From Caulobacter sp. (GTDB lineage Bacteria; Pseudomonadota; Alphaproteobacteria; Caulobacterales; Caulobacteraceae): a stretch of 64,000 nt of DNA. The stretch lies in assembly GCA_021741355.1 (NCBI GenBank), contig JAIOXZ010000002.1, positions 124,001 through 188,000 on the forward strand, written 5' to 3'. The stretch's first letter is position 1, and each line of letters begins with the position of its first letter. The position numbers were made by a program, and so were the translations under genes. The notes under the pieces are model-generated. The model worked only from the letters and a program-made list of their open reading frames with translations. It was not told where the DNA came from and did no database searches. Below, piece after piece: positions 7,593 through 14,630 of the stretch.

Positions 7593-9287
7593 GTCCGCGG
7601 GAACCTCGGGCATCGGAAAGACGAGGCGCGCCGTGAGGCCGCCCATCGCGTTCTGTTCGAGGGTCATCTTGCCGCGCAACTGACGCGCGAAGGCGCTCAT
7701 CAATGTGCGACCGACGCCGGCGGTCTGGGATGACTCGGGCGTTGACGCGACCCCGCCGCCGCCGTCGTCAGCGATCGCAAGTTCCGCTTCGCCGTTGCGC
7801 AGGGTGAAGTCGACGGTCAGCGTCCCGCCGGCGTTCTGAAGGGCGTGCTTCTGGGCGTTGGTGACGGCCTCGACGGCGAACAGGGCCAGCGGCGCGAGCT
7901 TGTCAGGGTCGATCGCCAGCCTGTCTGCGCGCACGTCGGTGCGGATGTGGCCACCGGCTTCTCCGGCCAGGAGCTGCCCGATCAGGTCTTCCAGAAAGGG
8001 CTTCAGGTCGACGTGCTTGATGTCGGGGCCCTGGTAGAGGGCGCGGTAGATCAGGGCCAGGGCGGTGATCCGCTGACGCGTATCGCTCATCGCCGCCCGC
8101 GCGGCGGGGTCGCTCAGCGCCCGCTCCTGCATGCTCAGCAGGGAACTGATGACTTGCAGATTGTTCTTCACCCGGTGATGGATCTCGCGCATCAGCGCGT
8201 CCTTCTGGTCCAGGTTCTCATGCAGCGTGGCGTCGCGTGCGACGATGGTCGCGGCCATCTGGTCGAGCGTCTCCGCCAGGTCGCGAATCTCCGGCGGCGC
8301 CCGCTCGGCCTGCAGCGGCCGGACCGTGAACCGCCCCCGCGCGTAGATTTCGGCGATCCGCTGCAGATAGGCGATCCAGCGGCCGACCACGCGCTCGGCC
8401 GCGAAGAACAGCGCGACCAGGGCGACGATGAAGGCCACCAGCGGGAAGACAATACCCGACAGGGGGTCGAGCCAGTCCGTCGAAAACAGGCCCGCCGAGG
8501 GCGCCGACAGAACGACGAACAGGCTGTCCCCGACCAGCGGCGCGGCGGAATAGACCCGGCGCACGCCTCGACCGTCTGAGCCGTAGCCCAGGTAGGAGCC
8601 CTTGTCGGCCACCCGGTCGACCCAGGCCTTCATCATCGGCGGAAAGGCCCTTCTGTCGGTGACCGACAGAATCTGCCCCTGGCGATCAATGACAGCCACC
8701 TGCGCGCCGCGCGGCAAGGTGCGCTCTTCGGGCTGCGGCTGCAGGCTGGACAGCGGGATGACCGCCGCAAGCACGCTGAATCCGGTCTTGGGGTCCCAGG
8801 ATCGCGTGGCGGTGAACAGGCTCGGCGCATCCGAGTACCGGACGCCCGGCGTCAGGGTCACCACCATCGTCTCGCCGCCCTGAAGCCGGCGGAACCAGTC
8901 ACGGTTGCGGCGCGCCGCATCCGCCGGGACGGTTTGCGCCGAACAGGCCACGCGCCCGATCCGGTCGAACCGGATCAGGTTGGCATACTCGGGCAGCCGT
9001 TGCCGGATGTCGGCCAGCCGCCGCGAGCAGTCCATGCCGATCGCGCCGGGGCCGAGGGTCTCGAGCAGCACGCCCGCCGCTTCCATGCGCGCGCGCGCGG
9101 ACGCGGCGCTCCGCTCTGCGGCCGATTGCAGCACAGCCTGCCGGTCAGCGGCTTCGCGCTGATAGGCGAGCACGGACTGGCCCGCGCCCAGCAGAAGCAC
9201 GGGCAGCAGTGCAAGCGTCATCGCGACGCCCAGCCTCACACGGATTGTGGTTGCAGGCCCCCACCGCAACCAGTCGAGCAAATTCAC
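7584..9287 (-). CDS. phyK: PhyK-type sensor histidine kinase of the general stress response
   Basis: A 567-aa membrane kinase. TM helix 1 is at residues ~18-40, a periplasmic sensor region at ~41-275, TM helix 2 at ~276-298, and a HAMP-like linker follows. The HisKA_2 box is 'MREIHHRVKNNLQVISSLL' with His371 as likely phospho-acceptor. The HATPase part contains 'AVEAVTNAQKHAL' and 'DDGGGG'. In Caulobacter, PhyK phosphorylates PhyR to trigger NepR release of SigT; position and architecture agree here. The GTG start overlaps the sigT stop (GTGA), so it is part of a nepR-sigT-phyK operon. Confidence 0.9.
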   Translation of the reverse strand: MNLLDWLRWGPATTIRVRLGVAMTLALLPVLLLGAGQSVLAYQREAADRQAVLQSAAERSAASARARMEAAGVLLETLGPGAIGMDCSRRLADIRQRLPEYANLIRFDRIGRVACSAQTVPADAARRNRDWFRRLQGGETMVVTLTPGVRYSDAPSLFTATRSWDPKTGFSVLAAVIPLSSLQPQPEERTLPRGAQVAVIDRQGQILSVTDRRAFPPMMKAWVDRVADKGSYLGYGSDGRGVRRVYSAAPLVGDSLFVVLSAPSAGLFSTDWLDPLSGIVFPLVAFIVALVALFFAAERVVGRWIAYLQRIAEIYARGRFTVRPLQAERAPPEIRDLAETLDQMAATIVARDATLHENLDQKDALMREIHHRVKNNLQVISSLLSMQERALSDPAARAAMSDTRQRITALALIYRALYQGPDIKHVDLKPFLEDLIGQLLAGEAGGHIRTDVRADRLAIDPDKLAPLALFAVEAVTNAQKHALQNAGGTLTVDFTLRNGEAELAIADDGGGGVASTPESSQTAGVGRTLMSAFARQLRGKMTLEQNAMGGLTARLVFPMPEVPADGT

Positions 9288-9895
9288 CGGATGGCGCTCA
9301 GCCGCTCCGCGTCAGCGATGATCGAGCGCATCGCATCTCCGGCCTCGCGACCGTCACGGTCATAGGCGCCGGTTTCCAGGATGCCCTGCAGAGCCTTGCG
9401 GGCCCGGCTGACCCGGCTCTTCACCGTTCCGACAGCGCAGCCGCAGATATCCGCCGCTTCTTCATAGGCGAAACCGCCGGCGCCCACGAGGATCAACGCC
9501 TCGCGCTGTTCATAGGGCAGCATGCTCATGGCCAGTCGAAGCTCATCCAGGGCGAGGGGGGCCCCGGGATCATCAACGGCCACCAGCGTGCGCTCGGCGG
9601 CTTCCTGGTCGAGTTGGGTTGAGCGCCAGGAGCGGCGCTTGTCGGAATAGAACTGGTTGCGAAGGATCATGAAGGTCCAGGCCTTCATGTTGGTGCCCAG
9701 CTGAAAGCTGGCCCGGGCGTCCCACGCCTTGATCATGGCGTCCTGTGCAAGATCGTCGGCCTGGGTTGCGTCCCCGGTCAGGGTGCGGGCGAAAGCGCGC
9801 AGATGCGGGATCAGCGTGACCAGCTCGCGCTGGAACACCTTGTCGCGGGCGAGCCCCTCCAGCGGGGCAGTGTCTTTTTCCGGTGGTGCGCTCAT
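9284..9895 (-). CDS. sigT: EcfG-family RNA polymerase sigma factor SigT
   Basis: A 203-aa ECF sigma factor of the alphaproteobacterial general stress type. Region 2 shows 'LRAFARTLTGDATQADDLAQDAMIKAW' and 'MILRNQFYSDKRR'. Region 4 shows 'LPYEQREALILVGAGGFAYEEAADICGCAVGTVKSRVSRARKAL' as its helix-turn-helix (~residues 125-170). It is held inactive by NepR and released by PhyR~P. Start and stop are tightly packed with neighbours: the nepR stop immediately precedes its ATG, and phyK overlaps its stop by 4 bp. Nine nearby promoters match its consensus. Confidence 0.95.
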   Translation of the reverse strand: MSAPPEKDTAPLEGLARDKVFQRELVTLIPHLRAFARTLTGDATQADDLAQDAMIKAWDARASFQLGTNMKAWTFMILRNQFYSDKRRSWRSTQLDQEAAERTLVAVDDPGAPLALDELRLAMSMLPYEQREALILVGAGGFAYEEAADICGCAVGTVKSRVSRARKALQGILETGAYDRDGREAGDAMRSIIADAERLSAIR

Positions 9896-10063
9896 CTAGC
9901 CCTCACCGCTTTTCCGGTCAGCCTTGCGCAGGATATCCAGGAACTCGTCGGGAACGGGTTCGTTGACCACCTCATCGAACATCTGGCGTAGCTTGACGCC
10001 GATGGCCCGTTGCCGAAGCCTCGCTTCGTCAAGCGGGGCCGTACCCTTCCGCCGTTCATCCAT
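9896..10063 (-). CDS. nepR: Anti-sigma factor NepR
   Basis: A 55-aa protein with the NepR signature 'IGVKLRQMFDEVVNEPVPDEFLDIL'. This region forms the two helices that grip EcfG and, alternatively, the sigma-like domain of PhyR. I prefer ATG 10063, with AAGG just upstream. An in-frame ATG at 10081 would add six residues ('MIDQGP'). The stop codon abuts the sigT start, giving one nepR-sigT-phyK transcript. The promoter is a perfect SigT site at 10136-10160, so the circuit is autoregulated. Confidence 0.92.
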   Translation of the reverse strand: MDERRKGTAPLDEARLRQRAIGVKLRQMFDEVVNEPVPDEFLDILRKADRKSGEG

Positions 10064-10135
10064 GGGACCTTGATCGATCATGCTATCGGCGCGGCGACAT
10101 GCCCGCCCCCTCCTGGAACTGTGACCTAGGCGTTC

Positions 10136-10160
10136 AACGCCCGATTCCCGACGCGGTTCC
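10136..10160 (-). promoter_or_regulatory. SigT/EcfG-type promoter for nepR-sigT-phyK
   Basis: Minus strand: GGAAC (10160-10156), 16-bp spacer, CGTT (10139-10136). Exact consensus, ~73 bp upstream of the preferred nepR start. Divergent from the phyR promoter 42 bp away. Confidence 0.9.
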
Positions 10161-10201
10161 CGAAACAATGTTCGATATGATGACCCAGGCGACTTATTCT
10201 G

Positions 10202-10226
10202 GGAACCGCCGCCGTTCCGGCGCGTT
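10202..10226 (+). promoter_or_regulatory. SigT/EcfG-type promoter for phyR
   Basis: GGAAC (10202-10206), 16-bp spacer, CGTT (10223-10226). Exact consensus, 81 bp upstream of the phyR ATG. Together with the nepR promoter it gives divergent positive feedback. Confidence 0.9.
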
Positions 10227-10307
10227 GGCGCTCCTGAGGGAGACGCGTCCCCGTCCTTGCGGGCGTCGACGCGTGTTCCAAACTCGAGACCTGAAACGGG
10301 AGGGGTT

Positions 10308-11099
10308 ATGAGTCTTCTTGCTCGTCTGGCGCCGCATCTGCCCTATATGCGCCGATATGCGCGGGCTCTTACGGGGAGCCAGTCCACCGGCGATCAGTAC
10401 GTGCGCGTCGCACTCGAAGCCCTGGCGGCTGGCGAAAAGCAGCTCGACAGCCGGCTTTCGCCCCGCGTCGCGCTCTATCATGTGTTCCACGCCATCTGGT
10501 GCACCTCCGGCGCGCGACTCGAAGATCGTACGCCGACTGAAGGCCATGAGGCCAGCCAGCGCCTGATGCGTATAGCGCCCCGCTCGCGGCAGGCGTTCCT
10601 GTTGACCGCGCTCGAGGGGTTCACACCGAGCGAAGCGGCGCAAATCCTCGACACCGACTTCCCGGACGTCGAGCGGCTGATCTCCCAGGCCCAGACCGAA
10701 ATCGACGCCGAGCTGGCGACTGACGTGCTGATCATCGAGGATGAACCGGTGATCGCCGCCGACATCGAGGCGCTCGTTCGGGAACTCGGCCACACCGTGG
10801 TCGACATTGCCGCGACCCGCACGGAAGCCGTCGAGGCGGTCGCCCGCAAGGCGCCGGGTCTCGTGCTCGCGGACATCCAGCTGGCCGACGGCTCATCCGG
10901 AATCGACGCGGTGAAGGACATCCTGGGTCACTACGACATCCCGGTGATCTTCATCACGGCCTTCCCGGAGCGCCTGCTGACCGGCGAGCGTCCGGAACCG
11001 ACCTTCCTGATCACCAAGCCGTTCCAGCCGGAAACGGTGAAGGCCGCCATCGGCCAGGCGCTGTTCTTCCATCCCGGCCGGACCGCCAAGGCGGCCTGA
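10308..11099 (+). CDS. phyR: Anti-anti-sigma response regulator PhyR
   Basis: A 263-aa protein with an N-terminal sigma-like domain (residues ~1-135) that mimics EcfG regions 2 and 4 ('LPYMRRYARALTGSQSTGD', 'LEGFTPSEAAQIL'). A C-terminal receiver domain follows ('VLIIEDEPVIAADIEALV', phospho-acceptor Asp189 in 'GLVLADIQLADG', 'FITAFPERL', 'ITKPFQPETV'). Phosphorylation by PhyK exposes the sigma-like domain, which sequesters NepR. ATG 10308 has the RBS GGGAGGGG. It is convergent and adjacent (0 bp) to the next minus-strand gene. Confidence 0.96.
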   Translation: MSLLARLAPHLPYMRRYARALTGSQSTGDQYVRVALEALAAGEKQLDSRLSPRVALYHVFHAIWCTSGARLEDRTPTEGHEASQRLMRIAPRSRQAFLLTALEGFTPSEAAQILDTDFPDVERLISQAQTEIDAELATDVLIIEDEPVIAADIEALVRELGHTVVDIAATRTEAVEAVARKAPGLVLADIQLADGSSGIDAVKDILGHYDIPVIFITAFPERLLTGERPEPTFLITKPFQPETVKAAIGQALFFHPGRTAKAA

Positions 11100-11354
11100 T
11101 CAGGGGACCTGTTTTTCGGGTGCGCCGACAGCCTGCGATTCCGCGGCCGTCGGCGTATTCGTTGCGTCCGCGGCCGAGAGATCGCCCGCACGGAACATCC
11201 AGCTCCCGAACAGCGCGGCAATGGCCAGCGCGGTCGAGAAGACGAGCACCCAGAAGACATGCCGGCCCCACCGGCCCTGACGAGCATTCGTGGCGTCGAT
11301 GTGCAACTCTCCGGGTCGGGGCTGACGGGAAAAGCGTTTCAAGATCGCGGCCAT
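11100..11354 (-). CDS. Small single-pass membrane protein with a SigT promoter
   Basis: An 84-aa protein of unknown family. It has a basic N-terminus ('MAAILKRFSRQPRPGE'), one hydrophobic helix at residues ~33-55, and a short Ala/Thr/Gln-rich tail. The RBS AGGAG is 10 bp upstream. The stop codon is immediately adjacent to the phyR stop on the other strand. A perfect SigT promoter 35 bp upstream makes it a likely GSR gene. No function can be assigned. Confidence 0.75.
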   Translation of the reverse strand: MAAILKRFSRQPRPGELHIDATNARQGRWGRHVFWVLVFSTALAIAALFGSWMFRAGDLSAADATNTPTAAESQAVGAPEKQVP

Positions 11355-11388
11355 GGGATCGGTCTCCTGTCCGTTTGGTCGGGCTGGA

Positions 11389-11414
11389 AACGTTTCGCGG
11401 CAAGGGGATGTTCC
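11389..11414 (-). promoter_or_regulatory. SigT/EcfG-type promoter for the small membrane protein
   Basis: Minus strand: GGAAC (11414-11410), 17-bp spacer, CGTT (11392-11389). The -10 is 35 bp from the ATG at 11354. It lies back-to-back with the promoter at 11463-11488. Confidence 0.85.
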
Positions 11415-11462
11415 GGGTTCGCGCGTCCGGCGAAAAAAGATTCAACTTTTTTCGAATCCGCC

Positions 11463-11488
11463 GGAACGGATTTCCGGCAAGCGACGTT
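11463..11488 (+). promoter_or_regulatory. SigT/EcfG-type promoter for a putative small RNA
   Basis: GGAAC (11463-11467), 17-bp spacer, CGTT (11485-11488). Exact consensus on the plus strand, but no protein-coding gene follows in this direction. What follows is a structured ~120-nt segment ending in a strong terminator. Confidence 0.85.
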
Positions 11489-11494
11489 TATGGA

Positions 11495-11617
11495 TTGCGG
11501 AGGCGGCGACGCCCCCCCCGACTTGAGGCTGGCGAAAGCCGGCCAGTCGCCTCCGCACCCCTTTCCCGATACGACAGACTTCAGGGGGCGGACCCAGCAT
11601 CCGCCCCCTGATTTTAT
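11495..11617 (+). ncRNA. gsrN: Putative GSR small RNA, probable GsrN homologue
   Basis: The segment begins ~7 bp after a perfect SigT promoter and ends in an intrinsic terminator. The 5' half can fold into a stem, GCGGAGGC-GGCGAC (11497-11510) with GTCGCCTCCGC (11546-11556). The stem encloses an unpaired run of eight C (11512-11519) and a GAAA-tetraloop hairpin (GGCTGGC/GCCGGCC). From memory, Caulobacter GsrN is a ~100-nt SigT-dependent sRNA whose 5' C-rich loop pairs with katG mRNA; promoter, size, C-rich loop and location all fit. The transcription start is estimated. The few short ORFs across it look non-coding. Confidence 0.75.
11582..11617 (+). terminator. Intrinsic terminator of the putative sRNA
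   Basis: A perfect 11-bp stem CAGGGGGCGGA / TCCGCCCCCTG (11582-11592, 11600-11610), 7-nt loop CCCAGCA, followed by ATTTTAT. This is a textbook Rho-independent terminator on the plus strand with no plus-strand gene in front of it other than the sRNA. Confidence 0.85.
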
Positions 11618-11657
11618 CTGCCTGAACCCGTTGGCCCCGAGCGGGGTGTCGATGGCT

Positions 11658-12095
11658 CTAGCGTGACAGGTGGAAGGTGACGTCTGTCCGCCGGCGGAGG
11701 GGACGGTCGGCGCCCGAGGCCGTCACCGCGCCCCGCTCGCCAACGGCGGCGACGTCGAAATTCACGGTCGAGAAGCCCAGACGCGAGACAGCCTTGCGCA
11801 CGGCGTCGGCGCGCTTCTGGGACAGCGCCAGATTCACGGCCGGATCACCGACAGAGTCCGCCAGCCCGGTGACATCGACCTGGCCGAGAGTGCAGCCCCT
11901 GGCCAGATCGCCGGCGCCCCTGAGCACCGCCTGGGCCTCGCGGGTGATCGCCGCCGAGTCCCGCTCGAAATAGATCGACACGGTCAGGTCCTGGCAGACA
12001 TTGGGGGTCTTCACCCGCCAGCTGCCTATCGTGCCGCAACCGCCCAGCACCAGTGCGGCGACGCCCAGCGCCGCCAGCTTCGAGACTTTGTTCAT
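11658..12095 (-). CDS. OmpA-family lipoprotein
   Basis: A 145-aa protein. Signal sequence with lipobox 'LVLGGC' (Cys20), then an OmpA-like peptidoglycan-binding domain: 'VSIYFERDSAAIT', 'VDVTGLADSVGDPAVNLALSQKRADAVRKAV', 'AVGERGAV', 'NRRTDV'-type end ('LRRRTDVTFHLSR'). It probably tethers the outer membrane to the cell wall. ATG 12095 is chosen because it starts the signal peptide. No SigT site lies directly upstream; a terminator hairpin (12122-12149) separates it from the SigT-controlled glycine-zipper gene, so read-through may supply expression. Confidence 0.85.
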   Translation of the reverse strand: MNKVSKLAALGVAALVLGGCGTIGSWRVKTPNVCQDLTVSIYFERDSAAITREAQAVLRGAGDLARGCTLGQVDVTGLADSVGDPAVNLALSQKRADAVRKAVSRLGFSTVNFDVAAVGERGAVTASGADRPLRRRTDVTFHLSR

Positions 12096-12111
12096 CACCC
12101 AACCCTCAGAC

Positions 12112-12149
12112 CAAAATAAAAGGGCGGTCGACCACCTGGCCGACCGCCC
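12112..12149 (-). terminator. Intrinsic terminator/attenuator downstream of the glycine-zipper gene
   Basis: A minus-strand stem GGGCGGTCGgCC / GACCGCCC with a short loop, followed directly by TTTTATTTT (12120-12112). It stops transcription from the 12523 gene 17-25 bp before the OmpA-like start codon. Confidence 0.8.
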
Positions 12150-12175
12150 CTCACACATCGGCGAGCACAGGGCGA

Positions 12176-12523
12176 TCAGGTCCGGGGACGGCCGTCTTCC
12201 CAATAGTAACGACCAGACGCCTGATCGTAATAGTAATACCGACCAGCGGCCTCATCATAATACTGACGCCGGGTCGGGGCGGGCGTCGCCCCGCAACCGC
12301 CGTCTTCGCGACACCCCTTGATCGCGCCCACGCCGCCGCCAACCACCGCGCCGACCGCGGCGCCGGACCCGGCGTCGCCGTCACCCGTGTTGTTGCCGAT
12401 CACGGCGCCGGCGATGGCGCCGACGACCGCCCCGCCGGCGGCGTTGCGTTCGACGTTGCCCGTCGTGGTGCAGCCGGCTGACAGAAGGCCGGCCCCCAGA
12501 ATGGCGATGAGAGACTTGTTCAT
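12176..12523 (-). CDS. Glycine-zipper lipoprotein (17-kDa antigen/OsmB-like)
   Basis: A 115-aa outer-membrane lipoprotein. The lipobox is 'LLSAGC' (Cys18). A glycine-zipper segment follows ('GGAVVGAIAGAVIGNNTG', 'GAAVGAVVGGGVGAIKG', residues ~29-70) as in the Rickettsia 17-kDa antigen and YMGG-like families. The C-terminus is Tyr-rich ('YYDEAAGRYYYYDQASGRYYWEDG', residues ~88-111) with a tandem ASGRYY-type repeat. A perfect SigT promoter lies 42-66 bp upstream, so it is probably an osmotic/envelope stress protein. A terminator follows at 12112-12149. Confidence 0.85.
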   Translation of the reverse strand: MNKSLIAILGAGLLSAGCTTTGNVERNAAGGAVVGAIAGAVIGNNTGDGDAGSGAAVGAVVGGGVGAIKGCREDGGCGATPAPTRRQYYDEAAGRYYYYDQASGRYYWEDGRPRT

Positions 12524-12564
12524 GGGCTATACCTCGTATTCCGGTGAGCCCCGCCCTGGTTGCC

Positions 12565-12589
12565 AACGCCCGGCCGGCGGTCGGGTTCC
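12565..12589 (-). promoter_or_regulatory. SigT/EcfG-type promoter for the glycine-zipper lipoprotein
   Basis: Minus strand: GGAAC (12589-12585), 16-bp spacer, CGTT (12568-12565). Only 7 bp separate it from the oppositely oriented promoter at 12597-12622. Confidence 0.88.
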
Positions 12590-12596
12590 CCGGCAG

Positions 12597-12622
12597 GGAA
12601 CCCGCAGGCCCGGGCAGCCGTT
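12597..12622 (+). promoter_or_regulatory. SigT/EcfG-type promoter for the lipid kinase operon
   Basis: GGAAC (12597-12601), 17-bp spacer, CGTT (12619-12622), 33 bp upstream of the GTG start at 12656. Confidence 0.88.
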
Positions 12623-12655
12623 GAGCATCGGACGGGGTGCGGGAGACAAAGCAGC

Positions 12656-13549
12656 GTGAAATCCAGGCAGAAGGCGCTTGTCTTCAAACGCATCGCCGTC
12701 GTGGTGAACCCGGCCTCCGGCAGCGCGGGTCCCGACGCCGTGGCGGACGTCGAGCGCATCCTGGCCGAGGCGGGCGTGACCGGAGAGGTCACGACCCCGG
12801 GCGAGGCCGGGCTGGAGGCATGCCTGCAGGCCGCGTACGACACGAAGCCCGACCTGCTGGCCATCGTCGCCGGCGACGGCACGGCGCGGGCTGGCGCGGA
12901 GTTGTGCGGCCCCAAGGGCCCGCTCGTCGCGCCCCTGCCTGGCGGAACCATGAACATGCTACCGAACGCACTCTATGGCGGCCGGGACTGGAAGACGGCC
13001 CTCGCCGACATTCTCAGGGACGGCGTCATCAAGCCGGTGTCGGGCGGCGAGATCGAGGGGAAGGCGTTCTACGTCGCGGCGATTCTCGGATCGCCCGCGC
13101 TCTGGGCCGAAGCGCGCGAGGCGGCGCGACACGGTGATCTGAAGGGCGCCCTGATCCGCGCGCGGCGCGCGCTGCACAGGGCGTTTTCAGGCCGGTTGCG
13201 CTTCAGTCTCGGGGGCCGCCCCCGCGCCAAGGCTGAAGCCCTGGCCCTGATGTGTCCCCTGATCTCCCGGGCGATGGAGGACGACGAGGGGTATCTGGAG
13301 GCCGCGTCAATCGATCCGGGCGGGGCGCTGGAAATCTTCCGCCTCGGCTTCCACGCCGCGCTCGGCGACTGGCGTGAGGACCAGACGGTCGAGGTTACCC
13401 ATATCCGCGCCGGACGAGCCTGGGCGGCGGGACGCATTCCGGCTGTGCTGGACGGCGAGCCGATCCTTCTGGGGCGCGTCGTCGACTTCCGGTTCCGGCC
13501 GGTGGCCTTCCGGGCCTTGGTGCCGCGCGATACGGAGACCACGGCGTGA
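12656..13549 (+). CDS. Diacylglycerol kinase-family lipid kinase
   Basis: A 297-aa member of the DAGK/YegS/sphingosine-kinase fold. Motifs: 'AVVVNPASGSAG' (phosphate loop region), 'AIVAGDGTARAG' (catalytic GGDGT, with Ala replacing the first Gly) and 'APLPGGTMNMLPNAL'. The substrate is likely a diacylglycerol or related lipid at the inner membrane; ATP is the donor. The GTG start at 12656 with GGGAG upstream is inferred, since no ATG precedes the domain. The first gene after a SigT promoter, it overlaps the phosphoesterase gene by 4 bp (GTGA). It links GSR activation to lipid or envelope turnover. Confidence 0.85.
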   Translation: MKSRQKALVFKRIAVVVNPASGSAGPDAVADVERILAEAGVTGEVTTPGEAGLEACLQAAYDTKPDLLAIVAGDGTARAGAELCGPKGPLVAPLPGGTMNMLPNALYGGRDWKTALADILRDGVIKPVSGGEIEGKAFYVAAILGSPALWAEAREAARHGDLKGALIRARRALHRAFSGRLRFSLGGRPRAKAEALALMCPLISRAMEDDEGYLEAASIDPGGALEIFRLGFHAALGDWREDQTVEVTHIRAGRAWAAGRIPAVLDGEPILLGRVVDFRFRPVAFRALVPRDTETTA

Positions 13550-14340
13550 CCCTGCGGCTGGCCCATCTCTCGGATATCCACTTCGGCGGCGAGCACCGCA
13601 GCGCCGTGGGCGCCGCGGCCGGCTGGATCGCCGAGCACCGGCCGGATCTGGCGATCATCACGGGCGATGTCACGCGGGAAGGCTCGGAGACGGAGTTTAT
13701 CGCCGCGCGCCGCTGGATCCGGAGCCTGGCGGTCGAATCTCTCGTTGTTCCCGGCAATCACGACACCCCCTATTTCAGTCTGATGAAGCGGCTGTTCGCA
13801 CCCTGGAAGCGCTACGAGCGCCACTTCGGTCCGGTGTCGCCGTCGTTGCTGCGGCGACCGGGCCTGGCGGTCGCTTCGATCAACACCGCGCGGGGCGTGC
13901 AACTGCGGACCAACTGGTCAAAGGGCGCGATTTCGACGGGCCAGGTGAGCAGGGCTGTCCGCGCCCTCGCCGAGGCGCCGCCCGGCGCGTTGAAGGTCGT
14001 CGCCTGCCACCACCCGCTGATCGAGATGATCGGCGGCCCGATGAGCGGCCAGGTGCACGGGGGACACGAGGCGGCGGTCGCCCTGGCCGACGGGGGCGTC
14101 GATCTGGTCCTGACCGGCCACGTCCATGCGCCGTTCGCCCTGCCCTATCCGGGCGGAGACGGCCACACCTGGGCCGTCGGCGCGAGCACGCTTTCAGTCC
14201 GCGAGCGTGGCTCGCCGATCGGCTTCAACTGCATTGAGGTCGACGACGACATCGTCCGGATCTCCGCCCTGGCGTGGTCGGGTTCGCATTTCGAGACCTG
14301 GCGGACCTGGTCCATTGACCGGCGGCCGAAGCCGGCCTGA
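13546..14340 (+). CDS. Calcineurin-like metallophosphoesterase (class III PDE/Icc type)
   Basis: A 264-aa protein with the complete dinuclear metal motif set: 'HLSDIHFGG' (DxH), 'ITGDVTREG' (GD), 'VPGNHDTPY' (GNHD), 'ACHHPLIE' and 'LTGHVHAPF' (GHxH). Relatives hydrolyse cyclic nucleotides or phospholipid-type diesters; the exact substrate is not evident. The GTG start overlaps the lipid kinase stop, so both are co-translated from the SigT promoter. Pairing of a lipid kinase with a phosphodiesterase suggests opposing or sequential steps on one lipid pool (inference). A strong hairpin follows. Confidence 0.87.
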   Translation: MTLRLAHLSDIHFGGEHRSAVGAAAGWIAEHRPDLAIITGDVTREGSETEFIAARRWIRSLAVESLVVPGNHDTPYFSLMKRLFAPWKRYERHFGPVSPSLLRRPGLAVASINTARGVQLRTNWSKGAISTGQVSRAVRALAEAPPGALKVVACHHPLIEMIGGPMSGQVHGGHEAAVALADGGVDLVLTGHVHAPFALPYPGGDGHTWAVGASTLSVRERGSPIGFNCIEVDDDIVRISALAWSGSHFETWRTWSIDRRPKPA

Positions 14341-14354
14341 CCCCCGAACGGAAA

Positions 14355-14385
14355 GCGGCGGCGGGATGACCCGCCGCCGCCTTTG
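14355..14385. terminator. Hairpin terminator between convergent genes
   Basis: A perfect 11-bp stem GCGGCGGCGGG (14355-14365) / CCCGCCGCCGC (14370-14380), loop ATGA, then CTTTGG. It lies between the phosphoesterase and DUF1328 genes. Confidence 0.7.
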
Positions 14386-14408
14386 GCCTCACATCGGAAG
14401 CGCGCGCC

Positions 14409-14579
14409 TCAAGGCGCCCGACCCCGGACCAGGTGCATTACGGCCGAAACCAGGAACAACACCAGGAAGATGAAGAACAGGATCTTGGCGATATCCACCG
14501 CCGTTCCGGCCAGTCCGCCGAAGCCAAGGAACGCGGCGATCAGCGCCACGACCAGAAAAATGAGCGCCCATCTGAGCAT
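14409..14579 (-). CDS. DUF1328 (YtjA-like) small membrane protein
   Basis: A 56-aa hydrophobic protein with two predicted membrane helices ('[20 protein letters not shown]' and '[19 protein letters not shown]'). It shows the DUF1328 pattern '[20 protein letters not shown]'. The frame was decoded directly; RBS AGGAGAG. A perfect SigT promoter lies 54 bp upstream, embedded in the 3' end of the superoxide dismutase gene, so it can be transcribed both from that promoter and from the upstream operon. Members of this family are widely found in stress regulons. Confidence 0.85.
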   Translation of the reverse strand: MLRWALIFLVVALIAAFLGFGGLAGTAVDIAKILFFIFLVLFLVSAVMHLVRGRAP

Positions 14580-14630
14580 GATGCTTCTCTCCTGCTTGTA
14601 TCAGGCTGCATTGACCAACCCTTGTTTTGT

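Noticed and set aside
11259..11666. Short plus-strand frames covering the 11495-11617 segment
   Set aside because: They run through the promoter, the structured RNA and its terminator, have no conserved motifs, and lack ribosome-binding sites; the segment is better explained as an sRNA.
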